Assembly: GCA_021292105.1 (NCBI GenBank)
Contig: CM037869.1
Coordinates: 35,591,835-35,655,834 of the forward strand
Direction: 5' to 3'
DNA length: 64,000 bases
From: Anadara kagoshimensis
Lineage: Eukaryota > Mollusca > Bivalvia > Arcoida > Arcidae
The notes beneath the pieces were generated by a model. The model saw nothing but the letters and a program-made list of their open reading frames with translations. It made no database searches and was not told the origin of the DNA. A program made the translations under genes and the position numbers. Positions within the stretch are counted from its first letter, which is position 1. Every line of letters begins with the position of its first letter. This document shows, piece after piece, positions 22,406 through 32,840 of the stretch.

Positions 22406-23289
22406 TTGTTTGTACTCAATTAACTTTTTGTAAGGTAAGAAGAAACGTTCTAATTAACTGATGATGAACACAAAACATCCCCTAGAAAGGTTGCTTGGCA
22501 TCCTTCAAGGCAGAAATCTATTGATAGCATGGTCATGATGGCGGCTAACGTAACACGTCCGTTAAGCTACTAACGATGACAGTGTAATAATGTTTTAGCA
22601 GTATTCTGGCTTCTATTACAACTTTTATGTAGCAACTAAATAGCTTAAACTTTCAAATTTAACTAACTTAATATAAGGGGTCTTAACAGCTTTTAATAAA
22701 AGAACTGTTCGCTATCTTTGATTTACCCTTTCTACCAGAAACTTAGTTTTTAACATCAAGAGAATGTATATATTTTCCAATGAAATGGAAAATACTGTTC
22801 TTTTCAGATTCAGTACGTAGCAGAGGCTTATCAATTTTAAGGATCATGAAGTTACTTTTTTTTTGGTATTTATAAAAGACAATATAATTTTAAACAAGTG
22901 AAAGTGTGACATGCAATAAAACGGCAAATCTTAACACATCTGTGGTCCATATTAGAATTAGAATGAACAGAAAAAAATATGTCATATCCTAATGTATATT
23001 GGTTTTGAATCGAATCTACTTCTGTAAGATAAAGTAACATGCAAAAAAAAATAACTCCTCATTTCAACATCTTTTTCAATATTTTATTTCCAGTTTATCC
23101 CAAAATTTTATCCAAAAGTTAAAGAGAAAATTATATAAAATATGATAACATCTTTGTCATATCCTAATATAAATTTAGATACTTAGTTTTGAATCGAATT
23201 TACTTACGTAAAATGCAAAAATAACATAAAAATTATGATAAAATAAATTCATAATTTAGTCTTCTTCAAAATATTTAGGTTTCTTATTT
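22406..23289. repeat. Unassigned, with direct repeats of a CATATCCTAATGTAAAT block
   Basis: A block CATATCCTAATGTA..., TTTTGAATCGAATCTACTT, CGTAAAAT, ACATGCAAAA occurs at about 22,980, 23,155, 23,790 and 27,668. It behaves as an internal part of the retrozyme-like repeats. Confidence 0.4.
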
Positions 23290-24009
23290 TTTCCTAGGAC
23301 TTCTAATGATTTTATTTCAAAAGGTCGTCTAGTGCTGCAAAATTAAAACAGAATTAGTGATAGTTAGCTCAGAATATTTGTATTATTACATGCATATATG
23401 AGTTAGATTTGCGTGTTTTATAAATACTCTCAGTTTGCCGTCAGACAATCACATTTTACTTTGCAAATACAACTACAATGCAGACGTTTCATGTCCAATT
23501 TGACAATCAACATTTTGGAATTCAATATTATTCATTTTATTTATTATTTATCACAGTGAAGATGTCTAGTAAATCATCATTTTATCTGACCTTATTAACA
23601 GACGGGTTAAAAATCAACTCTTACCTATATATGTGAAGGAGGTCATTTATATTTTCGGTATTTATAAAAGACAACATAATTTGAAAGCAAGTGAAAGTGC
23701 GACATAAAATAAAACATCAAATCTTAACACATCCGTGGTCCATAATAACATAAAGTAAAACAGAAACTCGTCTAAAATATAATTTTTTGTCGTATCCTAA
23801 TGTAAATTAGTTTTGAATCGAATCTACTTTCGTAAAATTAATTGACATGCAAAAAAATTAAATTTCTCATTTCGACATCATAATAATATTTATATTTCCG
23901 TTTTTGTTTCGAGGACTATTGATGAGGAATTTAATTCCGAGGTTAAAAAGAAAACTATCTAAAATTTTATAATTTAATTTAAATACTATCCAGTGTTGTA
24001 AATTTTTTA
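23290..24009 (+). mobile_element. Retrozyme-like relic with two degenerate hammerheads
   Basis: The left motif at 23,297-23,338 keeps only GTC-TAGTGCTG and traces of the core. The right motif from 23,919 keeps TTGATGAGGAATTTAATTCC but its GAAAC-to-GTC part is interrupted by about 45 bp before CCAGTGTTGTAAA. The spacing is about 660 nt. It ends directly at the palindromic site at 24,010. Confidence 0.5.
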
Positions 24010-24029
24010 TATCTATGATCCCATAGACA
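24010..24029. repeat. 20-bp palindromic site, left of the recombinase relic
   Basis: TATCTATG, a 4-base spacer ATCC, then CATAGACA. The arms pair at 7 of 8 positions. The inverse matches the site at 27,580-27,599 in 18 of 20 positions, including three of four spacer bases. Confidence 0.7.
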
Positions 24030-24633
24030 GTTTTTTAAGCATTCTGGAACTCCTTTTTTATTTCTCCGATGACGTCTTGTGTATATGAAGATCATGGGAA
24101 ATTCATTATATTTACGACAAATAAAATAATTCAGTGAATTTCATGTACCTTTCAAAAATATTTGTCTTGAATTTAGATTAATTTATAGAAAAACGAAATA
24201 TGATAAAAAATTGATAAAACATTTATTTTAAAAACATAGTTATTATCGTTATCATTATTTTAATATTTTTTTTTTTTTGTAATTTACCCGGTCATTTGTT
24301 TACCAAGTCGTCTGCTTTAACTAATCATCCAAGATGGACACTGGAAATATTAATGTTGGTCATGTTGACCAAATTTTTAATTTGGACATGTTAGAACATT
24401 TAGATTTTCTGGGAAATACGACTGGGGGGTTTAGGAACCATCTGCACAGGATCGGGGATTGGAGAAGCCAAAAAAAAGATGGCAGCTGCATTGAATGATT
24501 CTCTTAGCATACAATATGCAAATCGACTACCAGTCAGACAAAAAGGTTTAAAAAGATATCTGAAGATGCCATGAAAAAATGATGATAGTCGACAATCAAC
24601 TGCAACAAAAAGAAACACAAAATGGGGTCTTAA

Positions 24634-25944
24634 GTCCAAGTGGTACAAATGGATGCTGGCGTTACGCACGGCATGTACAAATCTATGCACTTTGGTGGCA
24701 TTATTCTAAGTCCTAACTAAATGAGACTGTGATAATTTTGATAAATAACTTACAGGGAATATAATACATAATATCTATTATAAAAAGTATTAATGAAAAT
24801 ATACAAGAAAAGTATCATAAATACGATACACGGATAAATTCAACAAATCTAGATACTGGTGATGCACTGTATTCGAAGATTTGCCTTTTTATACCTTCAA
24901 TATTATAAACGTTTTTTCACAAAATTTAATTGATGATATCTTTTTTAATATTGTTTCGATTTTCGAAATTCTTTCAAATTTTACAACTTAAGATTTTCAT
25001 ATTTTTCATACACTATGACTTTAAAATGTATTTGCAATGACGTCATAAAAATTATACCGAAATACGGGGTGTATCTGCAGAATTGCGCACGGAATTTCTG
25101 AGTGACGTATTTTCGAGCTCGGTGGTTTTTAAACAGTAACTCACTTTGGACAAGTAAAATGATTTAAATTATATGATTTCTTCACTGTAGTCAAGATTTT
25201 GTCTCAATAATTCAATATCTTTTTCATGTTTCAAATGTAGCCATTGATAATATTTCCTTGACTCTGAATGGCCCTTGTTCTTGCATTTTCGAAGTATCAT
25301 CATTGACTCTTAGGCCTTTTTCTTCTGCTATTCGAAGTAATAATGTTTCTGATTATTATTATTTCTATTATAATTATTATTCCATAGTGACTGGGAATAT
25401 AAAATAATATAATTGATGAAGTAATTTGTATACAAATAATAAAATTAATATATTTACTATAACAGCGAGAAGCACAAACACAACACTCCTAGTTTACGAC
25501 ACGATAACGTTAAATTTCGCAAGTTTGCCGATCCACTAGCAATATCGTCAAAATCATGACGTTATTGTTAATTTTGGTCATATTTTCGCATCAAATTTCA
25601 TCTTTAAGGTTTTATACCGAAAAATCAAGCAAGGTGACATATGTATTTCTTTATATTTTCAGAAAATTTAAATTCAGAACTACATGTTAGTTTTTCAAAA
25701 ACTTGTAGGACAATCTGTTATTTTTCTACACTTTTCTCAATTTTTCAGAGCCTGAAAAAATGCACTTTCCCATTAATCCTATGTTAAACTCCCGACATTT
25801 TTGACATTTTTGACGCTTTATAGCTAAAAAAGTAAAAAGGTGACCCCTATATTTTTTTACATTTTCAAATGCGCGTCAGAAAGTTTTACAGATATGGAAA
25901 AAATCAGAAACTTGTAGGATAGTGCCCATTTGTACCACTTGGCC
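24634..25944. mobile_element. TTAA-target non-autonomous transposon inside the recombinase exon
   Basis: Ends are G(T/G)CCAAGTGGTACAAATGG inverted repeats, flanked on both sides by TTAA (24,630-24,633 and 25,945-25,948). Size 1,311 bp, no transposase ORF. TTAA duplication is typical of piggyBac and Kolobok-type elements; the family is not resolved. Removing it with one TTAA joins the recombinase reading frame exactly (GL before, NVSQ after). Confidence 0.85.
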
Positions 25945-26031
25945 TTAATGTTTCTCAAGGTAAGAAAATCAAAACATATTATCATGAATTTACAAAGTTG
26001 TTAAAGTAAATAACATTTTAACACCTGCTTT

Positions 26032-26096
26032 CCAGATCAGGAATCGAACCCGAATCTCTCATTGCTGGGCGCTCTACATTAAGCTACCTGGAAATG
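26032..26096 (-). repeat. tRNA-like SINE-head relic
   Basis: On the minus strand TCCAGGT and ATCTGGA can form a 7-bp acceptor stem, and the B box GGTTCGATTCC sits in a good T arm, but the anticodon arm does not pair. It lies in the intron of the recombinase relic. A functional tRNA is unlikely. Confidence 0.5.
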
Positions 26097-27579
26097 CAAC
26101 AGCTGTCCAGATGAGTGTACTACAAAAAGTTTTCAAAATCCTTTTTAAAAATAAAGTATGTTTACTGTTTACATGTTTAAGAAATATTCATCTTAAAGAT
26201 CAACTGCATTTTTACAATTTCCGATTTTCATTAATTGCAGAATGGAGTCGGGAGGTAAATGGCACGGAAATGGATTTTGGCAATATCAACACAGAAGAAC
26301 TGAATGAATTGCTTAATACCTTATATGTGGAAGCAAGTCCAAGGCAAAATGAGAAGCGACGGGAAAACCTACCCGAAAATATGGTGTCTGAATACCATGA
26401 ATAATCTTTAAAATCAATACGTTCCTCTCTTAACAGACATTTAAAGGACATTGGGCGAGATATCGATATTGTCTGTGACAATGAATTTCGAAAATCAAAT
26501 GACAGACTTAAGGGAAAATTTAAATATAATCTAAAGCATGGACTTCAACGTCCTACCAAACACAAGGCCATTATCCCTCCAGATGACTTAAAAATATATC
26601 CTCTTACCTTTGGTAAGATAATAATCCAATAGTCCTACGTTTTCGAGTTTGGTACATCTTAAGCATCCAATTTATATCTCGAGGTCTGGAGTTCCACCAA
26701 CAACTTACTCCAAATTCTTTCGTTTTTGCACATGATGAAAACAACATGTTACTCTACGTCATGAAACTAAACAAAAAAATTTCCAAGGCGGTGTCCAAAA
26801 TCATGAAAGTGCATCAGACAAGCGCACGCATTAGCACGGGGTGTCCGAAATGTCCCCTGTTGCATCTCTCAAACTATTTTTCGCAAAAACTGAACCATCA
26901 GCCACAAGTTTATTGAACCACTGTAATAAAAATGCACTTTCTAACCATAAGCAAGAAGCAATATGGTTCTCAAATAACCCGTCAAACAATATCAATTTTC
27001 ACGCTTAATGGGCGACATTTCTAAACAGTCAGGCACCAGCGAAATTTACACATCACACTGTCTTAGAGCGACATCCATCCAAAATATGAACAATGCTGGA
27101 TTTGAAGCTAGGCACTTCATGTTCATGTCTGGTCATCGAAACGAACCCTCCAGCTACAATCGCGAATGTTCATCACAGCAAAAACAACAACTCAGCCATG
27201 CATTATCAACTGTAGTAAATCCAGATGTGACCTCATCAGCTATTACAACCGTATCTAACCGCCTTTCTTTGCCTTCTACTATCAGTATTGAAAGTGGCTC
27301 AATTGCCGTATCAGCTCCTATTTCAGAAAATTCAACACAGAATTCCATATCAACAGCAAGAAATTACACTTTTTCATCCAGTAAATTTATGTCGCCTGGT
27401 TTGATTCAACAATTGCACAATAAATGCAGCTTTTAGATTATTGAGCCATTTTTGTTTTAATGTGCTGGTTTTTTTTTTTTTTGTTTCATGTGTATAATTT
27501 AATAAAAGATTACATGAATGTTATGAATATTGAACTTATTTTTTAATTTAATCATAAGGAATGATTGTGGTTTTTTTTC

Positions 27580-27599
27580 TATCTATGGGGTCATAGATA
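27580..27599. repeat. 20-bp palindromic site, right of the recombinase relic
   Basis: TATCTATG, spacer GGGT, CATAGATA. The arms are perfectly complementary (8 of 8). It is the inverse partner of the site at 24,010-24,029. Confidence 0.75.
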
Positions 27600-27603
27600 A
27601 AAT

Positions 27604-28645
27604 TATGTGGTGCACGTGTATGCATAAACTGCTTCGCGGTAGAAAAAATATTACAATTATTCCTTAAATAACATTTTCGTCATATCCTAATGTAAATTCA
27701 GTTATTAAGTTTTGAATCGAATTTAATTCCGTAAAATGAAATGACATGCAAAAATAACTTATGATTAAATTAATTTTTTACTGGTTCACCAGTTGTCTGT
27801 ATAATGTGACTGGGGGAGTGGTAAGCTTGTCAGCGATGTATTGACTTGGTGAGCACACTAGGTGAACGCTGGTACAAGGGAGACCATTAAACACACTCGT
27901 ATTTCACATGAATACATGAACTTGTTCATAGATTAATCTATAGAAATTAAAAAAGTAGTTCTAGTTGCGAATAGCTGAAAAATTGCTGATCTGACGTTGT
28001 GCAACATTCAACAACAACAACGATGGGCAATATGACAATGTTGAGTTTTTAATGTGATTGCAACGTCGCAATGGGTAAGTTGATGACCTTAACTGCAGAC
28101 CATCAGGATGGCGATAGTAGATTTAGGTCATTACTACTTTAATTTAATTCTCTTAGTTTGAATGCTGCACACTCAATTGAAAACATTGATTGCCTGATAA
28201 TCATATAAACATGTTTTTTGAAGGGAACAGGTTTCACAAAATCCACTCTGTTTAGAGTACAAGGAGTTTGAAATTTTCGCAGATACCGTTAACTAATCAC
28301 AATGATGCCCGTAAGATCAGTATTACCATGTTCGTAACTTTTAAGAGTTGTGTTTTTATAATACTGAATGGTTATACAGTTTCACCAACCCGGAAATGTA
28401 CATGTGCTGTGATAAGAACGAGATGCTCGCGGCATAATGCGCCTGCTTTAGTACTTTTTGACAATACATTTTTGACAAATTCTTAAATATGAAAATAAAT
28501 AAAATTTAAACTCAATGATATATGAACTAATAGAATCCTATCATAGGACTCAAAATTGTAATGCCTGTCATCAGGATATTGTTAATAAGTGTGGTTCTTT
28601 TCTCTGTATTCAAAATCGTCCTAGATTGATGTAACGCTCCACGTA
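27604..28645. other. Unassigned sequence
   Basis: Apart from a copy of the CATATCCTAATGTAAAT block at 27,668-27,770, I see no gene or repeat. Confidence 0.35.
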
Positions 28646-28822
28646 TAGTCCAATCTGCCTTAAAGGCCACATTTATATAAAGACCACCTGCTTATAAAGG
28701 TCAGTAGAATTGTATCCATTGGTTCTTTATTCGTATAATTTGAACCTGTTAACAAAGGCCACCTGCCCATAAAGGCTATTTTTCCGGTTCTCTTGGGTGG
28801 CCTTTATAGACATGTTTGACTG
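28646..28822. mobile_element. MITE, CAGTC(A/C)AACCTG family
   Basis: Inverted ends (T)AGTCCAATCTGCC and rc(CATGTTTGACTG) with internal AAAGGCCACC and GGTGGCCTTTATA blocks; about 177 bp, next to TA. Confidence 0.8.
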
Positions 28823-28839
28823 TACCTTGTTTGTATCTA

Positions 28840-29440
28840 GCTACACAGGAGGAGCTTACTATTCCTGAGCCCCCGGCTTCAATTCTCTTGTGAAAATTCA
28901 TGTGTTGAACTTATCATGACAGCTTTCAAAGTTTTTAATTTGAACATGGTCCGGTGAGTTTGTGGATGATTTATTATACCTAATCTAAGCTACTATTATA
29001 CAAAAAGGAATAATTCCCATGGGAGTATGACATGTTTAAATGTAATTTCAAGAGACAGAATGTACAAAACACATCTATCAAAAACAAACATAGTAATCCA
29101 TGTCCTAATGAAAATCCCAAGCAAAGTGAAATTTTAAAACTGAAAAATTTAGTTAAACACGCGAAGTTCCACCAGGGAAGTGAGGCTGTTTGCTCTAGAT
29201 AATCAGACTTATAATTGTTTGAATCAAAAACAAATATATAAATCCATTTCCGAATCACAATCCAGAAGCAAAGTAAAAACTGTGGAACTGACAAGTTAGG
29301 TTAGACAAGTGAACTTCAACCAGGGAAGTGGGGCCGGGTGCTCCGGATAGGTAAGCACCTCCTGTTTAGCTAGCTACAGCCGGCACATGTGTAATCAAAA
29401 TTGTGTGAAAGGAACACGGAATTATTGGACGTCAAATATA
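28840..29440. mobile_element. Penelope-like 3' tails, one plus and two minus
   Basis: 28,840-28,955 is a plus-strand tail fragment. 29,080-29,200 and 29,222-29,440 are minus-strand tails in tandem; the second retains CACCTCCTGTTTAGCTAGCT. No RT coding sequence is attached. Confidence 0.75.
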
Positions 29441-29654
29441 CGCTTTGTCTTCTTGGTTGTGTTATATATGTGATAAATGTTACTTTTTAATTCTTTTCTG
29501 CATTTTTCAACAATTAACTTCGATTCATGATACATTATATTATACTTTATGATATTTGTTTCAAAGTGCTTTTTTTATTTTGAATTATCACTGCTGTAAA
29601 ATTTGGTCAAATGTTTTGATAAAGTTGCCATGATACAAGCTACTGTTTTGTGAT

Positions 29655-30470
29655 CGAACACACGCCCATACTTTAATTAATCAAGTCGAAGTGTTTGGAC
29701 CAAAATTATGAATCAAAAATTGTTTTCAAGATGTTGAAAATATACCTAAAGGACGAAAATATATGTTAACAAGTTTAGCTATGGAAATACCTTTGTATTC
29801 ATTAATTTTATTTTTTATCAAAGACGGGTTATTAGAATCATATCTTAACATATATTTTATCGGCTATATATAAATATTATTTTTTCATGTTCTTTTAAAT
29901 ACAATCTTGTTTTAAACTAGGGTAATAGTTCTTTTCAGATTGACGTTTCTGTTTTAATCGATTATCAATGTATGAATTATCAAAGACGGCTTATTAGAAG
30001 CATGTAAATTATTTTATCGGCTATTTGTTAAGATTTGTTTTGCCTTTTTTTAAATACAACATTGTTTAAGCTAAGATAACGTTTTTTAGTATTGACGTTT
30101 CTGTTTTAATCGATCATCAATTTATGAACTGTTAAAGCAGGCTCGGAGAAATTTTAAAAATAGCAAAGCGGTTAATGGTGAATTTGCACCAGAATGTTAG
30201 AAAAAGCAGTTATATTTTTCTTCTCAGTATTTTATATAATATTCTGTTCGGTTGTATTCCGTGTATATAGCGCACAATTGTTAACTTCAACCTCCGTAAC
30301 GCTTAACTTCAGTAAAATGGGTCAAGTTCCACAATTTGAGACTGTTATAACATTTTCCCCGATACGTAATCACTCGATTCGAAAAGTTCTATAGAAATGA
30401 ATATAATTCAATTTATATTTAAATTAAAAAAAAAAACAGCAAATAAGTGTATGTGATACTTTAACAACTT
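29655..30470. repeat. Retrozyme-related segment, empty-site paralogue of the LINE locus
   Basis: Holds a degraded ribozyme end (about 29,670-29,700, minus strand) and the ATGTTGAAAATATACC block. Two direct units of about 162 bp start with ATCAAAGACGG (29,818 and 29,980). Then comes a unique-looking part from 30,128 that is repeated at 32,750-32,840 plus 35,071-35,450, where it is split by the LINE. Confidence 0.6.
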
Positions 30471-30527
30471 CATTTGGGTTTCTTTTCAACATCTTCGTAA
30501 AACTTTGGGTTTCATAATTTAAGTCTA

Positions 30528-30573
30528 AGCACTACTAACGAGGGGTTGTATTCCGACACAAGTGTCTAGCGTT
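30528..30573 (+). ncRNA. Hammerhead relic (left)
   Basis: AGCACTA stem I, CTAACGA for CTGATGA, GACAC for GAAAC, GTC and TAGCG. Several core bases are changed; predicted inactive. Confidence 0.55.
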
Positions 30574-31035
30574 TTAAAATTAAAACTGGTATAATCAGTT
30601 ATGTCTCCAAAAACATTATGTGGATGAAATTATGAACTTTATATCTAATCTCGAAACATGTCCGATACCAAATACAGTGACATAACTGATAGGTAGATGC
30701 ACTGTAAATCTGGAAATCAATTTTAAAAGAATTTAAGTTAAACATACAACACTGACAAATCTGCTATATTTTTACGTTGACATACCTGATATCGGCCATC
30801 AAAAAACCACCTTAAAATCTAAACTAGCAGACTTTATATAGTGACAATACCGCTACTCCAGGAAGCAATACATAGTTGTTAGATAAACATTTATAAATCA
30901 TTTTAAATTCTTCAAAAAGACTAAGATATGCTTTATCGTTTAAAGTTTTGCCTCGGGTGGATTTGGTAAAATATTTTCTTTATTTGTTTTTCTCATTTCT
31001 ACATCTTAAGATATTTAGATTTCCAATATTTTTAT

Positions 31036-31083
31036 CCGAGTGTTAATGATGAAGAATCTTATTCCGAAAAGGCAGTCTAGTGC
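31036..31083 (+). ncRNA. Hammerhead relic (right)
   Basis: Core ATGATGA (C3 changed to A), stem II AGAAT-CTT-ATTCC, GAAAA, GTC, TAGTGC. Close to intact but C3 is lost. Confidence 0.6.
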
Positions 31084-31110
31084 GGCAACAGTAACGATTT
31101 AGTTTGTCTT

Positions 31111-32019
31111 ACAAATGGTATATAACTTCAAAGTGCTTGCTTATCATGTCGAGCTCGCTTAATAATCTTGTTATCTTTTTTAGTTTCGGTTATTATTCAT
31201 TGCTCATATGTCTAAACTACATGATTTTCGCACAGTTATGCTTTCTATAAATCACATTTAACTCGAAACAAATTGAAAATGCCACTGATTATAACACTCA
31301 GTTTGTTGCGTAATTATAAATCATTTTTTTACAAATATCAAAGTTGTAAAAGAAAGTACAGTTAAATTTCTTTCAAGTGTTTAAGGTTATTTCAATTTCT
31401 AATGATTTTAACACTACACGTCGATCTTGGAAATTCCCCTATTATAAATCTTACTGGTGACTTCCTGGTGTGTGCGCAATCAAAAGTGACAGGCATTTTA
31501 ACTTAACCTAGTAACAAGTAAAACAGATAATGTCTATAAGACTTTTCTGGAGAAAGAGAAGAGAAGACAGTTATTAAGGTAATTAGGATCAGTTATTTTT
31601 TTACATTTTAAAAAACTACATTCTGCCTTAAAAATTTGAAAAATTAAATTTCCGAGATCTAAGGAACAGCGTTATGATATGCTAGCAATAGTTATTATTT
31701 TTATTGCAAAGACACAATATTGAAGTATTATCAGATATTTTGTAGGTAAGGACAACTGAATTCAATTTTTCCTTGGATCACTGTTGTTTTTGGGATTCTT
31801 GTAAATTTGTAAATTTTAGTAATTTTTCCCAAGGGGAAACTATCTTTACTCGGTAGTAATTTTAAGCAAACATAATCACTGAGGATATCCACAATACCCA
31901 TCTAAATTTATCTCTTATAATAACAAAGTATAAATCAGTTTGTATTTGATCATTATGTACTGTTAAAGAGACTTTGTTTTGATATATTCGACGTTCATTA
32001 AGTCTTTGCTGCTTTCAAA
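31111..32019. other. Unassigned; contains a repeat shared with 59.2 and 62.9 kb
   Basis: No gene seen. About 31,780-31,890 (GGGAAACTA, CTTTACTCGGTAGTAATTTT) is also present at 59,160-59,280 and 62,870-62,970, so it is a dispersed repeat of unknown class. Confidence 0.4.
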
Positions 32020-32165
32020 CAATTTTGATTACACATGTTGCGGGTGCAGCTAGCTCAACATGACGTGCTAACCCTTTTGTAGTTTCACGTGTCTAACCTA
32101 ACTTGTCAGTTCCAAAGTTTTCACTTAACTTCAGGATTTGATTTGAACGGCTAGTATGTTTGTAT
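32020..32165 (+). mobile_element. Penelope-like solo 3' tail
   Basis: Degenerate tail from CAATTTTGATTACACATG through AGCTAGCT to the CTAGTATGTTTG end; no coding part. Confidence 0.65.
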
Positions 32166-32419
32166 TTTCTTTACCTATAATCTCTTTGTGTCGTTTTATG
32201 TTGCAGATGTTTATATCTTACTAAATATCAACATATATCGTTTACATAAACATCATCTACCAATTATTTCCTAATTAAGAGTTCCTAACTATGCATTATG
32301 CCTTTTCACAATGTAAGTAATCTAATGTGTTGAGATTTTTCAATCCTGAAACTCTTCTGTTTTGATGAAACATTACATTGTTTAGTCTATCATTTCTTAA
32401 ATTGTATGCGGCACATTGT

Positions 32420-32840
32420 ATTACATATTATACAAGGTTTAATTTTCCGCACTTGACAATTCTTTATTAGTAGTGTTTGGACCTAAATTATGAAAGCAAA
32501 ATTCTTTTCAAGATCTTGAAAATATACTTAAAGGACGAAAATATATGTTAACAAATTTAGCTAAGGAAATACCTTTTTATTCATTTATGTTTTTTTTTAT
32601 TATCAAAGGCGGCTTATTACAAGCATGTAAATTATCATATATTTTATCGGCCATATGTCAATATTTGTTTTGCCTTTTTTAAATACAACATTGTTTAAAC
32701 TAAGGTAATGTTTTTTTGGATTGTCATTTCTGTTTTATCAATGTATGAGCTGTTAAAGCAGACTTGGATAAATTACAAAACTAGCGAAGCGGTTTATAAT
32801 GAACTTGCCCCAGAATGTTAGAAAAGCAGTAATATATTAA
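32420..32840 (-). repeat. Retrozyme relic, left half of the LINE target locus
   Basis: The ribozyme (about 32,451-32,482, minus strand) has lost GAAAC and stem III by an internal deletion. The rest parallels 29,690-30,210 but has one, not two, of the 162-bp units. It is interrupted by the LINE at about 32,841. Confidence 0.55.

Larger units (their letters stand above)
24334..27436 (+). pseudogene. Crypton-like tyrosine recombinase, two-exon pseudogene
   Basis: Coding traces run from about 24,334 to the stop after 27,433. The first exon contains KKKMAAALNDSLS and TKRNTKWGL, is broken by a 1,311-bp insertion, and ends at a donor CAAG|GTAAGA (25,959/25,960). The second exon starts after TTAATTGCAG (26,240) with EWSREVNG and continues into NRHLKDIGRDIDI, a hallmark of the N-terminal core-binding domain in this family. 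The catalytic end shows HCLR (H-x-x-R, near 27,056), GHR (near 27,134) and a tyrosine in SSYNR (near 27,155). Lesions include a G-run frameshift near 24,425, a TGA in the first exon, a TAA at 26,402 and several shifts between 26,600 and 27,008. It is a DNA-cutting and rejoining enzyme family of animal Crypton-type elements; this copy is dead. Confidence 0.8.
30480..31110 (+). mobile_element. Retrozyme-like dimer remnant, 511-nt unit
   Basis: Two same-strand hammerhead relics with predicted cleavage positions after 30,566 and 31,077, giving a 511-nt unit. The body is non-coding; the block preceding each ribozyme (CATCTT.GTAAAACTTTGGGT-like) is shared with the other copies. Confidence 0.55.

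Noticed and set aside
22452-22480. CTGATGA followed by an A-rich stretch as another hammerhead
   Set aside because: No stem II, GAAA box or cleavage triplet follows in a pairing arrangement.
24400-24690. 96-residue open frame on the minus strand
   Set aside because: It lies opposite the recombinase first exon and the TTAA element and has no family-like motifs; the plus-strand reading explains the sequence.
26032-26096. Functional tRNA with a good acceptor and T arm
   Set aside because: The anticodon arm does not pair and the D arm is poor; it lies in an intron and looks like a SINE head.
30194-30394. Membrane-like 66-residue open frame
   Set aside because: The same DNA at 35,080-35,250 is not open and the segment is part of a duplicated repeat; no coding conservation.
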